From contig NZ_AUJP01000016.1 in assembly GCF_000424285.1 (NCBI RefSeq), positions 1 through 64,000 of the forward strand: a stretch of 64,000 nucleotides of DNA. Direction: 5' to 3'. Origin of the DNA: Butyrivibrio sp. MB2005. Lineage in GTDB: Bacteria; Bacillota; Clostridia; Lachnospirales; Lachnospiraceae. Positions 8,172 through 17,291 of the stretch are shown in pieces. Made by a program: the position numbers and the translations under genes. The notes beneath the pieces are model-generated. The model searched no databases. It was not told where the DNA came from and was given only the letters and a program-made list of their open reading frames with translations. Position 1 is the first letter of the stretch. Each line of letters starts with the position of its first letter.

Positions 8172-9464
8172 TTATGCAAATTTAAGTTTAAACTTCTGAA
8201 TATCTCTGTCGGTATCTACCTTAGTGATCTGTGCTCCCAGCTCCCTGAGCTTCACATCAAAGTCCTCATAGCCTCTTTCGATATATCTGATCTCTTCTAC
8301 AGTAGTAAATCCTTCTGCAGTAAGACCTGCTATTACAAGGGCTGCTCCTGCTCTAAGGTCAGGTGCTGCAACTTCAGCTCCGGTGTATTTATCAACACCT
8401 TCAATAATGGCTGTGCTTCCCTCTACTTTGATATTGGCTCCCATTCTGGTAAGCTCATCAACATATTTAAATCTGTTTTCAAAAAGTGACTCTGTCACAA
8501 GACTGATACCACTGGCAAGCCCGAGAACAACTGTAATCTGCGGCTGCATGTCTGTGGGATATCCGGGATAAGGAAGAGTCTTAACATGAGCATTGCGCAT
8601 TCTCTTGGTGGCAACAACTCTTACTGCATCATCAGACTCAAGTACCTGGCAGCCCATCTCTATAAGCTTGGCGCTGATAGACTCTAAGTGCTTGGGAATA
8701 ACATTTTTAATAGTAATATCGCCCTTAGTGGCAGCTGCTATCATCATGAAGGTGCCTGCCTCGATCTGGTCGGGAATAATAGTATATTCCGTACCGTGAA
8801 GTCTCTCAACACCTCTGATTCTGATAACATCAGTACCTGCACCCTTGATATCAGCTCCCATACTGTTAAGGAAGTTGGCAAGATCTACTACATGAGGCTC
8901 TTTTGCAGCATTCTCAATAATAGTCTTACCCTCTGCCATTGCTGCAGCCATCATGATATTGATGGTGGCACCAACACTGGCTATATCAAGATATATATGA
9001 CTTGCAACGAGCTTCTCAGCCCTTGCACTGATCATTCCGTGCTCGATTGTTACATTAGCTCCAAGAGCGGTAAAGCCCTTGATATGCTGATCGATAGGTC
9101 TAAGACCTATATTACAGCCACCGGGTAATACAACCTGAGCATTGTTATACTTTCCAAGAAAAGCTCCAATCATATAGTAAGAAGCTCTGATCTTCTTGAT
9201 ATACTCGTTCTCTATTCTATAGTCACTTACATGTGAAGCATTGATTTTAACTGAATGACGACCTGTACGCTCGACAATAACGCCTATGCTCTGCATAGCC
9301 TGAAGCATTACATTTGTATCAGCTTCATCGGGCATATTGTCGATATAAACTGTCTCATCAGACATTGTCGCAGCGGCAAGAATCGGAAGTGCAGCATTCT
9401 TGGCTCCGCCTATTTCAACTTCACCAACGAGCGGTATACCGCCCTTTATTACGTATTTTTCCAT
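8172..9464 (-). CDS. murA: UDP-N-acetylglucosamine 1-carboxyvinyltransferase
   Basis: MurA adds enolpyruvate to UDP-GlcNAc, the first committed step of peptidoglycan synthesis. The protein starts MEKYVIKGGIPLVGEVEIGGAKNAALP. The active-site cysteine is in VLPGGCNIGLRP (C117), so fosfomycin sensitivity would be expected at this residue. PTDMQPQ and the C-terminal RYIERGYEDF are also present. At 430 aa it is full length and appears monocistronic, with its own promoter about 80 bp upstream. A perfect 16-bp palindrome lies in the untranslated leader. Confidence 0.96.
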   Translation of the reverse strand: MEKYVIKGGIPLVGEVEIGGAKNAALPILAAATMSDETVYIDNMPDEADTNVMLQAMQSIGVIVERTGRHSVKINASHVSDYRIENEYIKKIRASYYMIGAFLGKYNNAQVVLPGGCNIGLRPIDQHIKGFTALGANVTIEHGMISARAEKLVASHIYLDIASVGATINIMMAAAMAEGKTIIENAAKEPHVVDLANFLNSMGADIKGAGTDVIRIRGVERLHGTEYTIIPDQIEAGTFMMIAAATKGDITIKNVIPKHLESISAKLIEMGCQVLESDDAVRVVATKRMRNAHVKTLPYPGYPTDMQPQITVVLGLASGISLVTESLFENRFKYVDELTRMGANIKVEGSTAIIEGVDKYTGAEVAAPDLRAGAALVIAGLTAEGFTTVEEIRYIERGYEDFDVKLRELGAQITKVDTDRDIQKFKLKFA

Positions 9465-9479
9465 ATAATCTCTACTACA

Positions 9480-9495
9480 TTCACAAATTTGTGAA
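9480..9495. promoter_or_regulatory. 16-bp perfect palindrome in the murA leader
   Basis: TTCACAAATTTGTGAA is a perfect inverted repeat lying downstream of the predicted -10 (9540-9545) and 16 nt before the murA ATG, immediately next to a weak ribosome site. It could be an operator bound by a dimeric repressor or a hairpin in the message. Nothing in the sequence decides which. Confidence 0.6.
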
Positions 9496-9539
9496 CTTCC
9501 TAGTCAATAAACTCTCCCCATAAATTGCTAACGGCTATT

Positions 9540-9568
9540 GTTATACCACAAATATATAACTTTGTAAA
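9540..9568 (-). promoter_or_regulatory. murA promoter
   Basis: On the minus strand TTTACA (9563-9568), a 17-bp spacer and TATAAC (9540-9545) form a good SigA-type promoter about 75 bp upstream of the start codon. Confidence 0.7.
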
Positions 9569-9578
9569 ATAAAAACCG

Positions 9579-11156
9579 TCAGTTCAAGTAATTAAGCGGA
9601 TTTACCTGTGATCCGTTAATAAGGATCTCAAAGTGGAGATGTGCTCCCGTACTTACACCGGTATTACCGCTAAGAGCGATCTTCTGTCCCTGAGAGACGG
9701 ACTGTCCAACGCTCACAAGTATCTTGGAAAGGTGACCATATCTGGTCTCTCTGCCATCGGAATGTCTGATATAGATTACATATCCATATCCTCTGCCCCA
9801 TCCGGCTCTTGTTACTACGCCTCCATTGGAAGCCATTACCGCAGTTCCTACAGGAGTAGCCCAGTCAATTCCCTTATGATAGGTACTTGCTCCCTTGGTA
9901 GGTGCTGAACGTCTTCCGAATCCAGAGGACAGGCGTCCGCCGGAAATAGGCTTTATATATGTAGGAGGTACGATTGTTCCTCGTTCTACAATTTTTGCTA
10001 CAGCTTCGTAAGTAACTTCTTCTTTTTGAATATCTCGTCCGGTCTCACCGTTATTCTCATAGTTTACAAGTGCTACTACCTTACGATGTCCCGCAGAAGG
10101 TTCCTGAACAACTTCCTGTCTTGTGGTGTACCATGAGTCATTATCAATGTATATTACATCAGCTTCATAATCTTCCTCATAGTATTCCTGCTTAGTATAA
10201 ACTACAGAAAGCTCAGGCTCCGGAACAGTTACTATAATCTCATCACCCACACGAATCATGGATTCCGGAGTGTCTATTGTCTCATTCATTGCCACCAGAT
10301 CATCCAGAGAAAGTCCAAACTTCTCTGCAATAAGTCCAAGTGTATCACCGCTCTGGATCTCATATATCTGATTGGTCTCCTGATCCTTGGTAACTTCATC
10401 GATGGCGGTCTGAACATCTGTTATCTCTGAAAGCGGAAGATAACTTTCAACCACCTCTATCTTGTCACCAAAATCGATGTTCATAAGTCCAAGCTTATAA
10501 TCCTCAAAGCTCTTTTCCTCTGTAAGAGGCTTAATCTGATTGAAAATCTCGCTGATAGCAAGATCGATTCCGGCTTCAGGAAGCTTAATCTGTTCCTCCT
10601 TAGCCTCTACCTCTTCTGTGGAAACCACTTCTGAGGTAAGTACATTAACCTCTCTTGCATTATCGGTAACAAGGTCGACACTATATAAATTCTCAGTATC
10701 ATATTTTGCAATCGCGGTCTGAAGAAGTGTAAAAACGTCATCCTTGCTGGCCAGATTCACGATAAACTTATTGATTTTTACTGTATAGGCTCTCTCAAGA
10801 GTGGTCTTTGTGTCGCTCTTTAAAACATCGAGCATATTCTGTCTGACAGTCTTTTTACTGTCAACCTCTCCAAAAAGCACCTCACGTCCCTCGAGAGTGA
10901 GCTGAGCATCAGAAAGGACTAATTCCTCACTTCCCTTTGCAAACTGCCTTCTAGCGTCTCTTAAACACTTTTTCGCGGCCTGTTCGGATGCAAGTGTTCC
11001 AACATGCACTCCGTTTAACGAAACCTCGAAAATGTTATTGGCGCCATGCTCTATAGGTGAATATACGGGCAATAAGAAAATTATCCACATAACAACAGCA
11101 ATTGCTGTGCCCTGAAATAACCCTATTCGAATTTTTTTGTTGCCTTTAAATCTCAT
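9579..11156 (-). CDS. membrane-anchored LysM-G5-M23 peptidoglycan endopeptidase
   Basis: The 525-aa protein has an N-terminal signal-anchor helix (about residues 11-30) and a coiled, charged region to about residue 260. Then comes a LysM domain (IQSGDTLGLIAEKFGLSLDDLVAMN), a G5 domain (about 340-400, containing VALVNYENNGETGRD and a closing VERGT) and a C-terminal M23 zinc peptidase. The zinc ligands are in HKGIDWA and GAHLHFEI, with GRLSSGFGRR at the start of the domain. It likely cuts peptide cross-links in the wall during growth or division. It starts 3 nt after the upstream coiled-coil gene, so the two form an operon. Confidence 0.93.
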   Translation of the reverse strand: MRFKGNKKIRIGLFQGTAIAVVMWIIFLLPVYSPIEHGANNIFEVSLNGVHVGTLASEQAAKKCLRDARRQFAKGSEELVLSDAQLTLEGREVLFGEVDSKKTVRQNMLDVLKSDTKTTLERAYTVKINKFIVNLASKDDVFTLLQTAIAKYDTENLYSVDLVTDNAREVNVLTSEVVSTEEVEAKEEQIKLPEAGIDLAISEIFNQIKPLTEEKSFEDYKLGLMNIDFGDKIEVVESYLPLSEITDVQTAIDEVTKDQETNQIYEIQSGDTLGLIAEKFGLSLDDLVAMNETIDTPESMIRVGDEIIVTVPEPELSVVYTKQEYYEEDYEADVIYIDNDSWYTTRQEVVQEPSAGHRKVVALVNYENNGETGRDIQKEEVTYEAVAKIVERGTIVPPTYIKPISGGRLSSGFGRRSAPTKGASTYHKGIDWATPVGTAVMASNGGVVTRAGWGRGYGYVIYIRHSDGRETRYGHLSKILVSVGQSVSQGQKIALSGNTGVSTGAHLHFEILINGSQVNPLNYLN

Positions 11157-11159
11157 TTA

Positions 11160-11759
11160 TCAAACCAAACCTAAAAATCTTAATATGTTGAACACAAGAT
11201 CTCCCAAAGAGATAAGCAGAACTATAACCAAAAGAGGCACAACGCCTTTACCATTTGATTTATTGGAGTTCTGATACTGCTCTTCAAGCTGATTTCTTGT
11301 AGTATCAAGCCTTCTTAAAAGCACAGAGAATTCTCCTTTTATAGCATCTGTCTGCTTATGAAGATCTTCTCTTATATCATCGAGCTGCTTTTTCTGTTCA
11401 TCAATAACAGAAGCCTGGACATTACGATATATGCGCACACCGATATCATGTGTGGCTTCGTCAGTCTTGTCCATTCTTTTTTCTATATCTTCTTTTATAC
11501 TGTCAATAACACGGTCAAGATCACCGGTGGATGTTTCGTTTGTTGCTTTAGGCTCCTTAAGATCCTTTAAAATCCCCTCAATACTGTCAAGGCGTGCTTC
11601 GAGCTTGTCAGCATTCTTCTTAAGAACATCAATCTCCTCTTCATATTGTTTGTTCTGCTTCTCAATCTGCTCGCGATGTGCTGCTTCAGCGGCATTATTG
11701 GCCTTTATCATCTCCTGCGCGCTGATTTTGTCCGTATGCCTCTTAATAAAGTTTTCCAT
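11160..11759 (-). CDS. coiled-coil tail-anchored membrane protein
   Basis: The protein of about 199 aa is almost entirely charged heptad-type helix from residue 15 to 160, including KLEARLDSIEGILKDL and LLRRLDTTRNQLEEQY. It has one C-terminal membrane helix (VVPLLVIVLLISLGDLVFNIL), so it is probably tail-anchored with the coil in the cytoplasm. I place the start at the ATG giving MENFIKRH, because upstream codons coincide with the GGGAGGGG ribosome site. It lies 3 nt before the M23 peptidase gene and may organise or regulate that enzyme, but this is inference from position only. No named family recognised. Confidence 0.82.
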   Translation of the reverse strand: MENFIKRHTDKISAQEMIKANNAAEAAHREQIEKQNKQYEEEIDVLKKNADKLEARLDSIEGILKDLKEPKATNETSTGDLDRVIDSIKEDIEKRMDKTDEATHDIGVRIYRNVQASVIDEQKKQLDDIREDLHKQTDAIKGEFSVLLRRLDTTRNQLEEQYQNSNKSNGKGVVPLLVIVLLISLGDLVFNILRFLGLV

Positions 11760-11774
11760 AGCCCCTCCCATCAA

Positions 11775-12036
11775 ACAATTATGAGTCAGTATCTAGATTA
11801 CATCATTTATGCAATTCGCACAATAATTCGTTTTGCTCATCTAATCTTTTGTATGAATTAACCGCAAGTTTAAAGAATGTTCATAATTTGTTAATAATTG
11901 GTTGTTATAATTTACAATGTGTTAAGGAATTAGTCCTTACACATGAAGCATTTTACATTAGCTCCGAAAGATAGATAAATTTTTTCATAATAGCCCGGGC
12001 GCCGAAAGGTGTCTGGGCACTCCTCATTAATGGGGA
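11775..12036. other. intergenic region with stem-loops, no gene
   Basis: The 262-bp gap holds two structured spots. At 11919-11943 GTG-TAAGGA and TCCTTA-CAC form an inverted repeat around ATTAG. At 11993-12018 GCCCGGGCGCC and GGTGTCTGGGC can pair across GAAA with several mismatches, just after the alarmone synthetase gene. The second may be its terminator, although no good T-run follows on the minus strand. Promoter elements for the coiled-coil gene were not convincing. Confidence 0.45.
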
Positions 12037-12678
12037 TTATTCTATATCCTGCGTGTTCACAGACTGAATCTCATCATTAAGCGAAAGCATTCTCTCGTCC
12101 AGTTCTGCAACGATCTTGGCGCACTCAAATAACTGGGCTTTGATTCTGGCAGGTGCCTTCGTTTCGAATTTGTACTGTATCTTATGCTCAAGACTTGCCC
12201 AAAAGTCCATGGCAACAGTACGTATCTGCACTTCTACCTTAACATCAGCCATTCTGTCGGAAAGATATACCGGAACAGCCAGTATCATGTGATAGCTTCT
12301 GTATCCGCTGGTCTTGGGATTCATAATGTAATCCTTGATGGTAAGAACCTTTATATCCTGCTGATTGCTGATCATATCTGCGATTCTGTATATATCAGAA
12401 GTAAACGAACAGATAATACGTATTCCGGCTATATCATTAACGTACTTGATCATATTCTCAAGGGTGGATTCATATCCGTGCCTTCTGAGCTTTTTAACAA
12501 TGCTCTCCGGAGTCTTGATCCTTGACTTGATATGCTCAATCGGATTATACCTGTGAACCTCCTGAAACTCATCATTGAGAATTTCAAGCTTGGTATTGAT
12601 CTGTTTAAGCGCTGAATTATATAGAAGACTAACTTCTTCCCAACTTTTTATATCACCATCTGAAAGTCTTGTATCCAT
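12037..12678 (-). CDS. relQ: small alarmone synthetase, (p)ppGpp synthetase of the RelQ type
   Basis: The 213-aa protein consists of a RelA/SpoT synthetase domain alone, without hydrolase, TGS or ACT domains. It shows the family motifs in order: the basic HIKSRIKTPESIVKKLRRHG, the DIAGIRIICSF strand, TSGYRSYHM, and EVQIRTVAMDFWASLEHKIQYK. It transfers pyrophosphate from ATP to GTP or GDP and would raise alarmone levels in cell-wall or other stress. It follows a glycosyltransferase gene by 26 nt on the same strand and so may be co-transcribed with the end of the surface-glycan cluster. RelP is a less likely alternative name. Confidence 0.9.
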   Translation of the reverse strand: MDTRLSDGDIKSWEEVSLLYNSALKQINTKLEILNDEFQEVHRYNPIEHIKSRIKTPESIVKKLRRHGYESTLENMIKYVNDIAGIRIICSFTSDIYRIADMISNQQDIKVLTIKDYIMNPKTSGYRSYHMILAVPVYLSDRMADVKVEVQIRTVAMDFWASLEHKIQYKFETKAPARIKAQLFECAKIVAELDERMLSLNDEIQSVNTQDIE

Positions 12679-12704
12679 ATTTCCCCCATTGCTAACCCAA
12701 AGTC

Positions 12705-13631
12705 TTATTTCCAGTAAGACTTATTCATAGAGCATGCCTTAACAAGCTTTTTTGGTAACTTTTTGTAATTCCGTCCAAGCTTATAACCAAGTAATCTGAA
12801 GGAACACATTATCACATAGTCAGGCACCAGATAAGACTTACCTATATGTCTGAAATGGCGAATGGTATCACGAACCATGCGCTTTCCTTCTGATTCTGAT
12901 TTGATTCCGGCGAAAATCTCAGGATGATCTGTCTGAGAAACCCCGAGATCAAAATTCCTGTGAAACTGCTGCATGTATGAGTAGTTGTGTGAATGAATCA
13001 CTCCTGCCTCAGGTACATAGCAGATAGCATAGCCCTGATACATTGCATTGCCTGCAAATACCATATCTTCATTAAAAATAGCCTTGTGTAAAAAGCCTCC
13101 GACCTTGTCAAAAACGTCTCTTCTGTACATTGCACAAACATTGGAGCAGAAGAAAGTCTTTATTCCAAGTCTCGGCAGATCCTTAATCGTCTTGCGCACA
13201 GCTTCCGTGGGATAATTGAATTTCCTTGAGTATCTCTCAGCCAGATTACAATCGGCCTTGGGATACTGTCTTGCATAAGCTGCAGCAACTCCCGGATCCT
13301 GAAGCGCATTTACAAGATGCGAAATGAGCGCATTGTCCCTTGGTATCGCATCCTGAGTTATCATCAAAAATAAGTCAGCATTTGAGAGGCTGACACCAAA
13401 ATTCCTGGTATTACCATGATCAAATTCAGACTTATCAATATGTCTGACCTCAATATTGCCATATTTAGCCACAGTGTCCACTATTTCAGCACGTTCTACA
13501 AAGTATCTCTTCTCAGTGTTGATAATAATGATCTTATTTACTGCATAAGCCTGCTTCTCAAGCTCATCAATGAGCATTGAAAACTCAGGCCCCGGCTTGT
13601 ATGAAGGTATTATTACATCTACTGTTTGCAT
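12705..13631 (-). CDS. GT2 glycosyltransferase, rhamnosyltransferase-like
   Basis: From the ATG at 13631 (AGGA 6 nt upstream) the protein is 308 aa and begins MQTVDVIIPSYKPGPEF, the GT-A nucleotide-binding start. A longer frame to 13715 exists but would overlap the previous gene and run through its terminator, so I reject that start. The acceptor part contains FNEDMVFAGNAMYQGYAICYVPEAGVIHSHNYS, typical of the RfbF/WbbL-like rhamnosyltransferase group. No membrane helix is seen. It would act on the cytoplasmic side on a lipid-linked glycan. The nucleotide sugar is not proven. Confidence 0.85.
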   Translation of the reverse strand: MQTVDVIIPSYKPGPEFSMLIDELEKQAYAVNKIIIINTEKRYFVERAEIVDTVAKYGNIEVRHIDKSEFDHGNTRNFGVSLSNADLFLMITQDAIPRDNALISHLVNALQDPGVAAAYARQYPKADCNLAERYSRKFNYPTEAVRKTIKDLPRLGIKTFFCSNVCAMYRRDVFDKVGGFLHKAIFNEDMVFAGNAMYQGYAICYVPEAGVIHSHNYSYMQQFHRNFDLGVSQTDHPEIFAGIKSESEGKRMVRDTIRHFRHIGKSYLVPDYVIMCSFRLLGYKLGRNYKKLPKKLVKACSMNKSYWK

Positions 13632-13646
13632 ATTATTCCTAACGTT

Positions 13647-13677
13647 ATAAAAGGCCCCGGCTAATCCGGGGCCCAAA
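13647..13677 (-). terminator. rho-independent terminator after the LCP gene
   Basis: On the minus strand GGCCCCGG-ATTAG-CCGGGGCC (13653-13673) is followed by TTTTATAA. The 8-bp GC-rich stem is perfect. It separates the LCP gene from the GT2 gene downstream. Confidence 0.9.
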
Positions 13678-13689
13678 ATCATCTGCCAC

Positions 13690-14781
13690 TTATTCGCCGA
13701 TATATTCACTGACATCAGCGGCTATCTTTGAACTGTATTCCTGAACGCTTGATGAAACCTCATATTCAGTATCATCAAACAGGAAATTGTGAAGCCACTG
13801 TACATTAGAAGCAAGTGTTACAGGAAGTACACAGCTGCCCTTCTTGCCCATTGTTCCGGTAGTACGCATATCTGCTGTCGGGAATCCATCGTTTGCAACG
13901 ACATTATATTTGGTAACATTTCCCAATAATGCAATTATATCCTGAAGATCAAATGAGGTATATGTCTCACCAAATATCTTGCCGGCAATGTTCTCAAGCT
14001 CTGAAGGGCTTGCAGTCTTTGCCTTATCAAGGATTGCCATGAGAACCGTTCTCTGTCTCTCAGCTCTTCTGAAATCATCACCTGCTGTATATCTGATACG
14101 GCAATAAGCTGTTGCCTGTAAACCATCCAGTGTCTGAAGTCCAACATCAGTAACAGGAGTATATTTCATTCCAAGCTCCTCAGCCATTGTGGACTGATAG
14201 TTGTTAAGATGAGTGATCTCACTCTCTTCTATATTGATCTGAACGCCGCCAAGCTCATTTACAACATCTGTAAGTCCACCAAAGCCGATAGTTACGAAAT
14301 CAGTGATATCCAGGTCAAGGTTCATGTTGAGCATGGATATTGCCTGCTCAGGGCCACCTGTAGCATAGGCTGTATTACATTTATTGTAAGAATCGTTACT
14401 GAGATTAAGATAAGTATCTCTGTAAACGGAAACAAGCTTTATTTCATTATTCTCATTATTAATGGATGCGATGATAATGGTATCGCTTCTGGTCTTTTTA
14501 TCAAGATCACCTTCACGGGAATCTACACCAAACAGGGCAATATTCCTATAACCGGTCATCTCCTCATTCTCCTCGACGCCGCTGTTCACACTGCTGGCTA
14601 TTTTTTCTTCATCGAGGTTAATCTTTCCTACTTTATCAACCTTCATTCTTCCGAATAAAGTCCATACAACAAAAAGCAGAATTAACAGTACAACTACTTC
14701 TATTCCCAAGATGATAAATGCCTTCTTGGTATTTTTCCTGCCTTTTCTTCTCCTGCGCCCGTCGGCACCACGATTCGACAT
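13690..14781 (-). CDS. LytR-CpsA-Psr (LCP) family glycan-peptidoglycan ligase
   Basis: LCP enzymes transfer undecaprenyl-pyrophosphate-linked glycans to peptidoglycan outside the membrane. Starting at MSNRGADGRRRR (AAGGAG 11 nt upstream, ATG 14781) the protein is 363 aa, with a strongly basic cytoplasmic tail and one membrane helix (AFIILGIEVVVLLILLFVVWTL). The extracellular LCP domain carries IALFGVDSREGDLDKKTRSDTIIIASI and VSVYRDTYL, which include the Asp and Arg residues that contact the pyrophosphate lipid. It sits beside the WbaP-like initiator, fitting a role in final attachment of the polymer made by this cluster. Confidence 0.92.
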   Translation of the reverse strand: MSNRGADGRRRRKGRKNTKKAFIILGIEVVVLLILLFVVWTLFGRMKVDKVGKINLDEEKIASSVNSGVEENEEMTGYRNIALFGVDSREGDLDKKTRSDTIIIASINNENNEIKLVSVYRDTYLNLSNDSYNKCNTAYATGGPEQAISMLNMNLDLDITDFVTIGFGGLTDVVNELGGVQINIEESEITHLNNYQSTMAEELGMKYTPVTDVGLQTLDGLQATAYCRIRYTAGDDFRRAERQRTVLMAILDKAKTASPSELENIAGKIFGETYTSFDLQDIIALLGNVTKYNVVANDGFPTADMRTTGTMGKKGSCVLPVTLASNVQWLHNFLFDDTEYEVSSSVQEYSSKIAADVSEYIGE

Positions 14782-14861
14782 GTCAGTATAATCTCCTTTA
14801 TAGTTGATATTCCACTGACCTATTTTGCCATAAAAAGACAAATTATACAAGTCGAAGAGAA

Positions 14862-16271
14862 TCAATATGCATTCTTATTAACAAAGCCATGGAAAAAGGT
14901 TCCAAGCAGTATCCTTATATCAAATTCAAAGGTCCAGTTTTCTATATAATATATGTCATATTCGATACGTTTTCTTATGGAAGTATCACCTCTGTAGCCG
15001 TTGATCTGCGCCCATCCGGTTATTCCGGGACGAACCTGATGCTTAACCATGTATCTGGGAATTTCGCCTTTAAATTTCTCAACAAACTGAGGTCTCTCAG
15101 GTCTTGGTCCAATAAGGGACATATCTCCAAGAAGCACATTGAAAAACTGAGGCATCTCATCAATACTTGTTTTTCTTAAAATTCTTCCGATCTTAGTAAC
15201 TCTTGGATCATCCTTGGTAGTCCATCCCTTTTTCTCTGCCTTCTCAGACTGGCATTCCATGGTGCGGAACTTGTACATCATGAAAGGTCTTCCGTGGAGG
15301 CCTACTCTCTCCTGTTTGAAAATAATAGGACCGGGGCTTGAAAGCTTTACTGCTATGGTTGCAAAAAGCATAGCCGGTGAAAACAGGATTATTGCAATTA
15401 AAGAACCAATGATATCTGTAAGTCTCTTCACAATAACATTGAATCCGTTAGTAAGCGGTACATATCTGATATTGATAACAGGCAGTCCAAGAATATCCTC
15501 TGTATAAGGGTTACTGGGAAAAAGGCTTGTGTAATCAGGTATAAACTTGGTGTGTACGCCTGACCTCTCACATATCGCAACCAGTTCCTCCAGTTTGTCG
15601 TATCTGTCCAGAGGAAGGGTAATGGTGATCTCATCATATTCGTTGGCACTAAGGTACCTTGATAACATATCGATCTCACCGATAACCTTAACACCGTGAT
15701 AACTGGTGCCTATGGGTACCATGTCATCAAGAATACCGCTGACAACATATCCCCACTGAGGATTACTGTTGATCCTGCTGATATAACCCTCTGCTGAGCG
15801 CGAATAGCCAATAAGCAGAATGTGCTTAAGGTTATAGCCTCTTTTTCTGATATATCTCAGAATTTTTCTTAATAAAAGTCTGGAAAGACTGGTGAATACA
15901 ACATTCAGCACAAAGAAATACCCGATCATAACACGGGAGAAGTGTGCCTGCTTGATCATATACAGAATTACTAAGAAGCCTGTTACACCGATACCGTTTG
16001 CCAGCAGGATACTGTACAGCTCATAGCGCATCTTGGTGGCACGTCTTGGCGTGTAAAGGTTGAACATGCTGTATAAAACAAGATATGCGGGTACCAAAAA
16101 ATAGAGGGCAGTAAAATATGTCCCCATAGATAAGTAACCCACATCTGGAGCGACGTTGGCAAATACTGACTCAAACTTTAAATACCACGCCAGTATATAA
16201 GAACCAGCTACTATAAATCCGTCCCCAATAATATGAATTCTATTCAGATTTGTCTGGTTATCTTTAATCAT
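14862..16271 (-). CDS. undecaprenyl-phosphate sugar phosphotransferase (WbaP/WcaJ-like)
   Basis: This enzyme starts a glycan by moving a sugar-1-phosphate onto undecaprenyl phosphate. The 469-aa protein has four N-terminal membrane helices, a Rossmann-like central domain (HILLIGYSRSAEGYISRI) and the C-terminal catalytic domain. That domain starts at KRLTDIIGSLIAIILFSPAM and contains PGPIIFKQERVGLHGRPFMMYKFRTM, DEMPQFFNVLLGDMSLIGPRPERP and RPGITGWAQINGYRG. This is the long polyprenyl glycosylphosphotransferase form. Glucose or galactose is the usual substrate, but this cannot be read from sequence. It precedes the LCP gene in the same direction. Confidence 0.93.
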   Translation of the reverse strand: MIKDNQTNLNRIHIIGDGFIVAGSYILAWYLKFESVFANVAPDVGYLSMGTYFTALYFLVPAYLVLYSMFNLYTPRRATKMRYELYSILLANGIGVTGFLVILYMIKQAHFSRVMIGYFFVLNVVFTSLSRLLLRKILRYIRKRGYNLKHILLIGYSRSAEGYISRINSNPQWGYVVSGILDDMVPIGTSYHGVKVIGEIDMLSRYLSANEYDEITITLPLDRYDKLEELVAICERSGVHTKFIPDYTSLFPSNPYTEDILGLPVINIRYVPLTNGFNVIVKRLTDIIGSLIAIILFSPAMLFATIAVKLSSPGPIIFKQERVGLHGRPFMMYKFRTMECQSEKAEKKGWTTKDDPRVTKIGRILRKTSIDEMPQFFNVLLGDMSLIGPRPERPQFVEKFKGEIPRYMVKHQVRPGITGWAQINGYRGDTSIRKRIEYDIYYIENWTFEFDIRILLGTFFHGFVNKNAY

Positions 16272-16293
16272 ATCAGATTTATTCTATACCAAA

Positions 16294-17277
16294 TCACCCT
16301 GCAAGTCTACGAATACAGTTAACAAGTAGCTCGGCTTCCAATACAAAATAGTTACCGAGGTTACCAGATGAAAAAGGCACCTTTCTGTCTGAATGCTTAA
16401 TTATCTTCTTAATTCCCATCAAAAGCCCCTTGGCGTAGGACATGCCAAGACCTTTTCTGGCAAAGTACACCTGCTTGATAATAACACCGATTATAAAAAG
16501 CGGCAGGTTAAAAATCAGCTGAAGCACCGGCATATTCTTGTATATAAAATACAGATTGTTGGATGCCGTAAGCTCCTCTTTAAATTTGTTGTATCTGGAG
16601 CCGCTTGTGCCACTACCTGCATGATAAACTATTGCAGAAGGCTCCATAAGGTTCTTATAGCCGTATATCCTTGCCCTGTAGCCAACATCCACATCTTCGA
16701 GATAGCAGAAATGAACCTCATCAAAATATCCTATCTGCTCAAATACATATTTTCTGTAGATAGCTGCTCCAGCGCAGGCCGTTGTGACAGCGCATCTCTT
16801 CGAATAGCTCTTGCTATTTTTATCTCTGGCAGGTGAAAAGGCCCATCCAAGGGCACAGTACAGATCCCCGGCATCATCAATAACATCCGGGTTTTTCATA
16901 GAGAGCATTTTCGCTCCAACGGAAAACACCTTCTTTTGCGATTCTATTGCACGGACAAGCTTCTCCGTCATACGCTCTTCGCATACCGTATCATTATTAA
17001 GAAGTATCACATATTCGGAATCAGCTGCTTTTATTCCCACATTAACCGCATTTGCAAAGCCTGTGTTCTCATGAAGCTCAAGAAACTTAAGCTCCGGATA
17101 TCTTCCGGGCTTTTTGGATGCCATCTCTTTAACCACATCCACAGATCCGTCCTCAGAGCCGTTGTCCACGATAATAACAGGTGCCTTCATAGTCTGTTTC
17201 CCAAGACTTCTAAGGCAGTCGTCCATATACTTTTTTCCATTATAATTTGGAATAACTATAGTTACTTTACTTTGCAA
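16294..17277 (-). CDS. GT2 family glycosyltransferase
   Basis: The 327-aa protein starts with a TTG at 17277, placed 7 nt after AGAGAGG and 14 nt after the upstream stop. An ATG further up (17322) would overlap the preceding gene by about 30 nt. It begins LQSKVTIVIPNYNGKKYMDDCLRSL, and the DxD-type region LLNNDTVCEE and the acceptor-side FDEVHFCYLEDVDVGYRARIYGY are intact. A hydrophobic C-terminal segment (LQLIFNLPLFIIGVIIKQV) may bind the membrane. It resembles rhamnosyl- or N-acetylglucosaminyltransferases of wall polysaccharide loci. Confidence 0.87.
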   Translation of the reverse strand: MQSKVTIVIPNYNGKKYMDDCLRSLGKQTMKAPVIIVDNGSEDGSVDVVKEMASKKPGRYPELKFLELHENTGFANAVNVGIKAADSEYVILLNNDTVCEERMTEKLVRAIESQKKVFSVGAKMLSMKNPDVIDDAGDLYCALGWAFSPARDKNSKSYSKRCAVTTACAGAAIYRKYVFEQIGYFDEVHFCYLEDVDVGYRARIYGYKNLMEPSAIVYHAGSGTSGSRYNKFKEELTASNNLYFIYKNMPVLQLIFNLPLFIIGVIIKQVYFARKGLGMSYAKGLLMGIKKIIKHSDRKVPFSSGNLGNYFVLEAELLVNCIRRLAG

Positions 17278-17291
17278 AATACTTCCTCTCT

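Noticed and set aside
11993-12018. Riboswitch in the gap after the alarmone synthetase gene
   Set aside because: The sequence matches none of the riboswitch cores I can recall and is downstream of a gene, so an imperfect terminator-like hairpin is more likely.
13632-13715. Upstream N-terminal extension of the GT2 gene at 12705
   Set aside because: It would translate through the LCP terminator and overlap the LCP gene; the ATG at 13631 has a ribosome site and starts the GT-A fold.
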